Assembly: GCF_035938995.1 (NCBI RefSeq)
Contig: NZ_DASZGI010000345.1
Location: 1 to 8,620 of the forward strand
DNA from: DASZGI01 sp035938995
GTDB taxonomy: Bacteria; Actinomycetota; Actinomycetes; Streptomycetales; Catenulisporaceae
DNA: 8,620 nucleotides
Direction of reading: 5' to 3'
This document shows positions 1-6,800 of the stretch, piece by piece; position 1 is the first letter of the stretch, and each line of letters starts with the position of its first letter. The notes beneath the pieces are model-generated. The model had not been told where the DNA came from. It searched no databases and saw only the letters and a program-made list of their open reading frames with translations. The position numbers and the translations under genes were made by a program.

Positions 1-1
1 C

Positions 2-3000
2 GGGATCGACTCGATCAAGCGTGTTGAGATCATGGGCGAACTTCAGGAGCGGTTCCCGGGCGGTGTGGATGCCGGTCCGGAGCAGCTTGCTGAGTTGCGC
101 ACCCTCGGCGACATCGTGAACTTCGTGGCGGCTTCGGCTCCTGCTGGTGCTCCCGCTGCTGCTGCCGCGACGGCTCCCGCCGCTGCCCCGGTCGTGGCTC
201 CTGCTCCGGTGGCGGCTCCTGCTTCGGCTGCCGCGCCCGCGGGTCCTGCGGCGAGTGCGGTCGAGGCTGCTCTGCTGGACGTCGTGGCGGCGAAGACGGG
301 TTATCCGTCGGAGATGCTGGATCTGGGCATGGACATCGAGGCTGATCTGGGGATCGACTCGATTAAGCGTGTTGAGATCATGGGCGAACTTCAGGAGCGG
401 TTCCCGGGCGGTGTGGATGCCGGTCCGGAGCAGCTTGCTGAGTTGCGCACCCTCGGCGACATCGTGAACTTCGTGGCGGCTTCAGCTCCTGCCGGCGCTC
501 CCGCTGCTACTGCCGCTGCGCCGGCTCCGGTTCCCGCCGCTGCCCCCGCACCCGCCCCGGTCGTGTCTCCTGCTCCGGTGGCGGCGCCCGCCCCGGCTCC
601 GGCTGCTGCGTCCGCGCCTGTGGGTCCGGCGGCGAGCGCGGTCGAGACCGCCTTGCTGGACGTCGTGGCGGCGAAGACGGGTTATCCGTCGGAGATGCTG
701 GATCTGGGCATGGACATCGAGGCTGATCTGGGGATCGACTCGATTAAGCGTGTTGAGATCATGGGTGAGCTGCAGGAGCGGTTCCCCGGCGGCGCGGATG
801 CTGGTCCGGAGGAGCTGGCGGAGCTTCGGACGCTGGGCGACATCGTGAACTTCGTCGCTGCGTCAGCGCCCGCCAGTGCTCCGGTTGCCACCGCTGCCCC
901 TGCAGCCGCACCTGTCGTGCCTGCTCCGGCGCCCGCCGCACCAGCTCCCGCTCCGGTCGCTGCCGCCACTCCGGCCACCGCGGCTGCCCCGGCTTCGGCT
1001 GCGGCGTCTGCGGGTCCTGCGGCGGCCGCCGTGGAGACCGTCTTGTTGGAGGTCGTGGCGGCGAAGACTGGCTATCCGGCGGAGATGCTGGACCTCGGTA
1101 TGGATGTCGAGGCTGATCTTGGGATCGACTCGATTAAGCGTGTTGAGATCATGGGTGAGTTGCAGGAGCGGTTCCCGGGCGGTGCGGATGCGGGTCCTGA
1201 GGAGTTGGCGGAGCTTCGGACGTTGGGCGACATCGTGAACTTCGTCGCCGGTGCCTCTGCTCCCGCTCAGGCCGAAGTGCCCGCTCCCGCTCAGACCGCA
1301 GTGCCCGCTCCGGCCCAGACCGCGGCACCCGCTGCCGCCGCCCCTGCCGCCGCTGCGACCACCGCCTACGACACGACCGGCAAGCTCGGTCGGGCCCAGG
1401 CGAACCTGGTTCAGCTGCCCACCCCGGACAGCCTCGCCAACGCTTACCCGCAGGGCAGCGGCGCGCTGATCGTCGATGACGGCGGCGCGATCGCCCCGCT
1501 GGTCGCCGCGCGGCTGGCCGCCGCGGGCTGGCGAGTCAACGTGCTGCGGCTGCCCGGCGTCGCCCGGCGCACCGCCTCGGGCCGCGACCTCGAGCTCACC
1601 AGCTGGGGCGTCACCGAGCTGGCCTCGCAGATCGAGCAGTCCCTTGCCGACCAGATCCGCGTGGTGCTGTACTTCGACACCGAGCCCGGCGCCGACTGGG
1701 CCAACTCGGTGCACCGGCTCGGCCACGGGCTGCTCGTCGCGCGGCACACGGTGGAGGCGCTGACCTCCGCCGCGGGCAGTGGTCGCGCCACCTTCGCCAC
1801 CGTCACCCGGCTCGACGGCGCGTTCGGCCTCTCCGGCGTGGACGAGAGCCACGTCCCCGCGGGCGGTCTGGGCGGCCTGGCCAAGACCCTCGCGGTCGAG
1901 GCGCCGAGCCTGTTCTGCCGCGCGGTCGACTTGGCCCCGGCGATCGACCCGGACAGCGCCGCGGACCTCATCATCGAAGAGCTCAACGACGCCTCCGCCG
2001 AGCCGGTGCAGGTCGGCCGGGACGGCACCCAGCGCCTCGCGCTCACCCTCGGCTCGACCTCGCTCGCCGCGGCGACCGGCGCCACAGTGCCCGAAGTCAC
2101 CCCGAACGACCTGATCGTGGTCACCGGCGGCGGCCGCGGCATCACTGCCCGCTGCGTGGTGGACCTGGCCAAGCGCTACCGGCCCGGTCTGCTCCTGCTG
2201 GGCCGCACCCCGCTGAGCGGCGAGCCGGCCTGGGCGCAGGGAGTGCAGGGCGCGGCCGAGCTCAAGGCCGCCGCGGTGAACGAGCTCAAGGCGGCGGGGG
2301 AGAAGCCGACCCCGAAGCGGGTCGAGCAGCTCTACCAGGCGGTCGTGGGCGAGCGCGAGATCCGCGCGACCCTCGCCGACCTGCACGCCGCCGGCAGCCA
2401 GGCGGAATACCTCGCGGTCGACATCACCGACACCGCCGCGACCGCCTCCGCGCTCGCCCCGTACGCCCAGCGCATCACCGGCCTCGTCCACGGCGCTGGG
2501 GTGCTCGCGGACCAGCTGATCGCCGCGAAGAAGGCCTCTGAGATCGAGCGAGTGTTTGCTGCGAAGCTCGGCGGGCTGCGCTCGGTGATCGACGCCCTGC
2601 CCGCCGACGGCCTCAAGCACGTGGTGCTCTTCACCTCGGTCGCAGGGTTCTTCGGCAACCGCGGCCAGTCCGACTACGCGATGGCGAACGAGGCGCTCAA
2701 CGCCTTCGCCTCCTCCTGGAAGCGCCGCCACCCGGGTGTCCAGGTCAGTGCCCTGAACTGGGGCGCCTGGGACAGCGGCATGGTCTCGCCGCAGATCAAG
2801 GCGGTCTTCACGGCCCGCGGCATCCCACTGATCCCGGTCGAGGTCGGCACCCGGATGTTCGCCGACCAGTTCGCCCCCGAGCGCGGACACGACGTGGTGG
2901 CGGTCCTCGGCCCGACCACCCCGCTGTCCGAGCGCGAGAGCGCCCTGCCGCAGGCGGCCGTGGTGCTCGAGCGGCGCCTCGACAGCCTGCAGGCCGACCC

Positions 3001-3784
3001 GATCGTGGCCGACCACGTCATCGGCGGCACCCCGGTGCTGCCCGCCGCGGTCGCGCTCGGCTGGGCGATCGGCGCGGTCGAGCGGATCACCGGCGGCACC
3101 GTGCGCCAGGTGCGCGACTTCGCGGTGCACAAGGGCGTGGTCTTCGACGGCACCGAGAACAGCCAGTTCCAGCTCGAGGCGGCCCCGGCCGGCGACGGCG
3201 CCACCACCGAAGTGACGATCCGCTCGGTCGGCGCGAACGGCAAGATCCGCCCGCACTACGCGGCCGGAGTGGTGCTGGACACCGACGCCTCGGCGCGGCT
3301 GTCGCGGCCGACGGTGGCGGGTCTCCCGGCACTCGGCCAGGGCCAGGACGCCGCCGGCTTCTACAGCGACGGCACCCTCTTCCACGGCCAGTCTCTGCGC
3401 GGCGTGCGCAAGGTCGTCGAATCCCAGGAGAGCCGGCTGGTGCTCGAGTGCGCCCTGCCGGAGCACCGCCCCGCCGGAGGCGCCTTCGCCGGCCGGCTCT
3501 ACGGCCCCGGCACCACCGACCTCCTGCTCCAGGCGGCGCTGGTGTGGATGGCCCGGTTCCGCGACACCGCGAGCCTGCCGCTCGGGGTGTCCACCGTGGA
3601 CCTGTACGAGGCGCTGCCGGACGGTCAGCCGTTCCTGGTGGTGGTCGAGCCCGTCTCGGCGGGCGGTAGCAGCAAGGCGACGCTCACGGTCACCGCGTGC
3701 GCCCAGGACGGGCGGGTGCTCAGCCGGCTGAGCGCGGTCTCGGTGGTCTCCACGCCGCAACTGGCCGTGAAGTTCGCCGGCTGA
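2..3784 (+). CDS. pfaA: PUFA-synthase-like polyketide synthase, C-terminal part (ACPx4-KR-DH), PfaA type
   Basis: The 5' end is missing: the frame is open from base 2 (base 1 ends the preceding codon) and stops at TGA 3782-3784, giving 1260 visible residues numbered here from base 2. Residues 1 to about 416 hold four ACPs with the motif LGIDSIKRVEI typical of PUFA synthase ACPs; the pantetheine serines are S4, S120, S247 and S377. Residues about 456-690 look like the degenerate Rossmann subdomain preceding a KR. The catalytic KR follows: TGGGRGIT at 708-715, L-A-D at 835-837, S879, Y892 and N896 in DYAMANEAL. It also has the ELKAAA...GEKPTP insertion I associate with Pfa KRs. A double-hotdog DH ends the protein, with H1005 in an HxxxGxxxxP motif, FHGQSLRGV in the second half, and D1173 in DxxxQ. 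ACPs-KR-DH is the C-terminal half of PfaA/Pfa2, so KS and MAT are expected upstream. The protein carries the growing chain, reduces the 3-ketoacyl group and probably dehydrates it. A heterocyst-glycolipid (HglE-like) PKS is the alternative, but four or more ACPs favour the PUFA type. No in-frame TTA codon was seen. Confidence 0.93.
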   Translation, partial: GIDSIKRVEIMGELQERFPGGVDAGPEQLAELRTLGDIVNFVAASAPAGAPAAAAATAPAAAPVVAPAPVAAPASAAAPAGPAASAVEAALLDVVAAKTGYPSEMLDLGMDIEADLGIDSIKRVEIMGELQERFPGGVDAGPEQLAELRTLGDIVNFVAASAPAGAPAATAAAPAPVPAAAPAPAPVVSPAPVAAPAPAPAAASAPVGPAASAVETALLDVVAAKTGYPSEMLDLGMDIEADLGIDSIKRVEIMGELQERFPGGADAGPEELAELRTLGDIVNFVAASAPASAPVATAAPAAAPVVPAPAPAAPAPAPVAAATPATAAAPASAAASAGPAAAAVETVLLEVVAAKTGYPAEMLDLGMDVEADLGIDSIKRVEIMGELQERFPGGADAGPEELAELRTLGDIVNFVAGASAPAQAEVPAPAQTAVPAPAQTAAPAAAAPAAAATTAYDTTGKLGRAQANLVQLPTPDSLANAYPQGSGALIVDDGGAIAPLVAARLAAAGWRVNVLRLPGVARRTASGRDLELTSWGVTELASQIEQSLADQIRVVLYFDTEPGADWANSVHRLGHGLLVARHTVEALTSAAGSGRATFATVTRLDGAFGLSGVDESHVPAGGLGGLAKTLAVEAPSLFCRAVDLAPAIDPDSAADLIIEELNDASAEPVQVGRDGTQRLALTLGSTSLAAATGATVPEVTPNDLIVVTGGGRGITARCVVDLAKRYRPGLLLLGRTPLSGEPAWAQGVQGAAELKAAAVNELKAAGEKPTPKRVEQLYQAVVGEREIRATLADLHAAGSQAEYLAVDITDTAATASALAPYAQRITGLVHGAGVLADQLIAAKKASEIERVFAAKLGGLRSVIDALPADGLKHVVLFTSVAGFFGNRGQSDYAMANEALNAFASSWKRRHPGVQVSALNWGAWDSGMVSPQIKAVFTARGIPLIPVEVGTRMFADQFAPERGHDVVAVLGPTTPLSERESALPQAAVVLERRLDSLQADPIVADHVIGGTPVLPAAVALGWAIGAVERITGGTVRQVRDFAVHKGVVFDGTENSQFQLEAAPAGDGATTEVTIRSVGANGKIRPHYAAGVVLDTDASARLSRPTVAGLPALGQGQDAAGFYSDGTLFHGQSLRGVRKVVESQESRLVLECALPEHRPAGGAFAGRLYGPGTTDLLLQAALVWMARFRDTASLPLGVSTVDLYEALPDGQPFLVVVEPVSAGGSSKATLTVTACAQDGRVLSRLSAVSVVSTPQLAVKFAG
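17..135 (+). repeat. 119-bp exact direct repeat, copy 1 (second copy 365-483)
   Basis: Bases 17-135 in ACP1 are identical to 365-483 in ACP2 by direct comparison. Mismatches bound the match at 16/364 (c/t) and 136/484 (g/a). It covers the C-terminal half of the ACP, after the pantetheine serine. Identity extends to synonymous positions, so it reflects recent duplication or gene conversion and not only protein conservation. Confidence 0.95.
273..384 (+). repeat. 112-bp exact direct repeat, copy 1 (second copy 654-765)
   Basis: Bases 273-384 in ACP2 are identical to 654-765 in ACP3. Mismatches bound the match at 272/653 and 385/766. It covers the N-terminal half of the ACP through the pantetheine serine motif. 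ACP2 therefore matches ACP3 exactly in its first half and ACP1 exactly in its second half. Confidence 0.95.
1256..1327 (+). repeat. Three 24-bp units in the ACP4-KR linker
   Basis: The linker after the last ACP encodes three eight-residue units: SAPAQAEV, PAPAQTAV and PAPAQTAA. Units 2 (1280-1303) and 3 (1304-1327) differ by only a few bases; unit 1 is more diverged. It is probably a flexible spacer between the ACP array and the KR that grew by slippage or unequal exchange. No separate function is implied. Confidence 0.75.
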
Positions 3785-3799
3785 CGCAACTACGCCGCA

Positions 3800-3833
3800 A
3801 CCGGTCCGGTCCGCCAGCGCGGACCGGACCGGT
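3800..3833. promoter_or_regulatory. Intergenic perfect hairpin (15-bp stem, 4-nt loop)
   Basis: The left arm 3800-3814 is the exact reverse complement of the right arm 3819-3833, with loop CAGC at 3815-3818. The stem is almost all G-C, so a very stable RNA hairpin is expected. It begins 16 bases after the stop of the upstream PKS gene and ends 24 bases before the next start. There is no T-run after it, so it is not a classical intrinsic terminator. GC-rich hairpins without a T-run can still attenuate or terminate transcription in actinomycetes, or can protect the 3' end of the upstream message. The structure is directly visible; its role is inference. Confidence 0.7.
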
Positions 3834-3839
3834 AGACCC

Positions 3840-3846
3840 GAAGGGA
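3840..3846 (+). promoter_or_regulatory. Ribosome binding site of the KS-CLF-AT gene
   Basis: GAAGGGA lies 11 bases upstream of the ATG at 3858 and is the best purine-rich Shine-Dalgarno-like stretch in the gap. It supports that ATG as the start, in agreement with the protein, because MGKYAIVGLSC is a normal KS N-terminus. The match to AAGGAGG is only partial. Confidence 0.6.
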
Positions 3847-3857
3847 CGACTGCTCTC

Positions 3858-6800
3858 ATGGGCAAGTACGCGATCGTCGGCCTCTCCTGCCTGGTCCCCG
3901 GCGCCGCGGACACCGCCGAGTTCTGGCGGAACCTCCACGACGGTGTGGACAGCCGCCGCGAAGGCGGCGAGGAGGTCTTCGGCCCGGCCCGCGCGGGCGA
4001 CGCCGATCCGGCCCACCGGATCGACTGCACCCGCGGCGGATTCATCACCGGTTTCGAATTCGACCCGACCGGATTCAGCCTCAGCCCGGACCTGGTCGCC
4101 CGGCTCGACCGCGTCTTCCACTGGTCGCTGCACGTCGCGCGCGAGGCCCTGCGCGACAGCGGCTACCACGAGCGTCCCGACGTGCTCTCCCGCACCAGCC
4201 TCGCGCTCGGCAACTACTCCTTCCCGACCCCGTCGTCCGCCCGCACCAGCCTGCCCCTCGTCCACGAGGCCGTGCTGGACGGGCTGCGGCGGGCCGGAGT
4301 CCCCGTACCGCACGGGGCCGGGCCGCTGCTGCCGCCCGGCCCCGTCTCGGTCGAGGACACCCGGGTCAGCGGCTCGCCGGCGCGCATCGTCGGCGCGGCC
4401 CTCGGCCTCGGCGGACCCCGCTATGCGCTCGACGCAGCATGCTCCTCCGCCCTGTACGCGCTCAAGCTCGCCTGCGACCACCTGGCCACCGGTCAGGTGG
4501 ACCTCGCGCTTGCCGGCGGCGTCTGCGCCCCGGACCCGACGCTGATCCACCTCTGCTTCTCCGATCTGCAGGCCTACCCGCAGAGCGGCTTCAGCCAGCC
4601 GTTCGACGCGAAGTCCGAAGGCATCCTCACCGGCCAGGGCGCCGGCATGGTCGCGGTTAAGCGGCTCGAGGACGCGCTGCGCGACGGCGACCGGATCCGC
4701 GCCGTGATCGACGGCATCGGCCTGTCGAACGACGGCTCCGGGCGGCACCTACTGGTGCCGAATGCCGCGGGACAGCTGCGGTCCTACGAACTGGCCTATG
4801 CGGAGGCGGGCATCGACCCGCGCGACATCGACTACCTGGAATGCCACGCGACCGGCACGCCGATCGGGGACAGCACCGAGGCGGAGTCGGTCGCCGCGTA
4901 CTTCGGCTCGCGCGGCAAGGTGCCGCTGATCGGCTCGGTCAAGGGCAACATCGGCCACCTGCTGACGGTCGCCGGTCTGAGCAGCATGCTCAAGGTCATC
5001 CTGGCGATGGAGCACGGGCACATCCCGCCCACGACCGGCGTCACCGTTCCTGTCACCGCGAAGGATGGGTCGGTCGGTGGCAACGTCCTGGTCCGCGAAG
5101 GACGGGCCTGGCCCACCGGCTCCGGGCCGCGCCGGGCAGGAGTGTCAGCCTTCGGATTCGGCGGCACTAATGCGCACGTGATTCTGTCCGAGCCGTCGAC
5201 GGCGGCTGAAGCCGCTTCAGCGCCCGGCGGCGCGGCGCCCGCGCTCGCCCTGGACATCGTCGGTCTGGGCGCCCACTTCGGGCCCCTGGACTCGGTCGAC
5301 GCCTTCGAGCGGGCCGGGCACGACGCCGCGTCCGCCTTCGTCCCGCTGCCCGAGCGGCGCTGGCGCGGCCTTGAGCAGGTCCTCGACGGCACGCTCGACC
5401 GGGCCGGGCTCAGCCGCGGCTCGCTGCCCGAGGGCGCCTTCGTCGACACGGTCGGCATCGACCCGATCGACGTGCGCATCCCGCCCACGGACCTGCGCAA
5501 CTACAACCTCCAGCACGCCTTGATGTCCAAGGTCGCCGACGAGGCGCTCAACGACGCCGGGTACAGCCGCAAGGTCCCCAAGGGCCAGAGCGCCCCCGAC
5601 CCGCGCCGCGTCGCCGTCGTGGTGGCCATGGAGATCGAGCCGAGCGCGCACCTGCACCTGGCCCGGTACGACCTGGCGAAGTTCCTCGACGAGGCCGCCC
5701 GGGACGGAAAGTGGCAGCCGACCGCGCGGCAGACCGACCTGATCCAGGCGGCCCGCGACGGCGTGCACGAGCCGATCAAAGCCAACGAGGTGCTCAGCTA
5801 CATCGGCAACATCATGGCCAGCCGGATCTCCTCGCTGTGGAACTTCACCGGCCCCTCGTTCACGGTGTCCGCCGAGGGCGCGGGCACCGCCGAGGCGCTC
5901 GAGATCGCGCGGCTGCTGCTGGTCGACGAGTCCGTCGAGGCAGTGCTCGTCGGCGCGGTCGACCTGGCCGCATCCCCCGAGAGCCTGCTCGCGCGGATCG
6001 GCTCGGGCGGCCCGGCGGCCGGTCCCGGACTCAGCTTCGGCGAGGGCACCGGGGGCTGGCGGATCGGCGAAGGCGCCGGAGCGGTCGTGGTCACCCGGCC
6101 CGATGAGAGCAGCCGCACCGCGTACGCGCGGCTGGAATCCATCGCCGTGCGGTACGCGAAGGCGGTCGACGGCGCCGTCCCCGAAGCCGATCCGCTGCCC
6201 CTCGCGGCCGCTGCGGCCTCTGCACTGGACGCTGCCGGAGTCGGCGCCGGGGACATCGGCTACGTCGAGGCGCACGCCAGCGGAATCCCCGCCGAGGACC
6301 AGGCCGAACTCGCCGCGCTCGCCAGCATCTACCCGGCCGGGTCCGGCTCCGTCGCGCTCGGCAGCGCCAAGTCAGTCGTCGGAGACGCCCTGGCCGCGGC
6401 CGCGATGGCTGGTCTGCTGCGCACGGTCCTCTGCCTGCACCACGGCTACCTCCCGGCGGTGCCCGGTTGGCGCCGCCCGGCCGCCGAATTCGCCGACGCG
6501 TTCGCCGCCTCAGCCTTCTACCTCCCCGACAACTCCCGCCCCTGGCTGCGCGCCAGCCAAGGGGCGCGGCGCCACGCGGCGGTCAGCTTCATCGGCCCCG
6601 GTGGCGCCCACGGCCACCTGGTGCTCTCCGCGCAGGCCACCCGCGGAGCCGTCGCGGAGCTCGACTGGCGGCGCTCGGCGTCCCCGATCCTGCTCGTGCT
6701 CGCCGCGGACAGCGTCGACGGCCTGCTGGCCGAGGCGACCCGGCACCGCGACCTGCTCACCGACGGCGCCGACCCGTACCAACTGGCCCGCGCTGCGGCA

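Larger units (their letters stand above)
2..1249 (+). repeat. Tandem ACP array: four repeats (first partial) with Ala/Pro linkers
   Basis: The ACP repeats lie at about 2-136 (cut by the window), 254-481, 635-862 and 1025-1249. Their phosphopantetheine serine codons start at 11, 359, 740 and 1130, giving spacings of 348, 381 and 390 bp. Each domain runs from about VLLxVVAAKTGYPxEML through LGIDSIKRVEI to GDIVNFVA. The linkers between them are about 40-55 residues of almost pure Ala, Pro, Val and Ser. ACP1 and ACP2 share the C-terminal variant VDAGPEQ, whereas ACP3 and ACP4 share ADAGPEE. Tandem ACPs are the hallmark of PUFA synthases, where their number affects yield more than chain length. 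The total number here is unknown because the array continues upstream of the window. Confidence 0.95.

Noticed and set aside
2..1249. A non-coding satellite or CRISPR-like array, suggested by the regular spacing
   Set aside because: The repeats are 348-390 bp apart, stay in frame, and encode conserved ACP domains.
3800..3833. A classical rho-independent terminator
   Set aside because: The hairpin is strong but no T-run follows it, and the next gene of the same pathway starts 24 bases later.
3785..3857. A promoter for the KS-CLF-AT gene in the intergenic gap
   Set aside because: The 73 bases are mostly taken by the hairpin and the ribosome binding site. No convincing -10/-35 pair was seen, so co-transcription with the upstream gene is the simpler reading.
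863..4048. A 1061-residue open frame on the minus strand, opposite the ACP-KR-DH gene
   Set aside because: Long antisense frames are expected in very GC-rich DNA with G/C-ending codons. The translation is Arg/Gly/Ala-rich with no recognisable fold, and the plus strand encodes clear catalytic domains over the same bases.
5217..6275. A 352-residue minus-strand frame opposite the CLF
   Set aside because: It has low-complexity composition typical of a shadow frame, no motif, and lies opposite a well-supported KS-fold domain.
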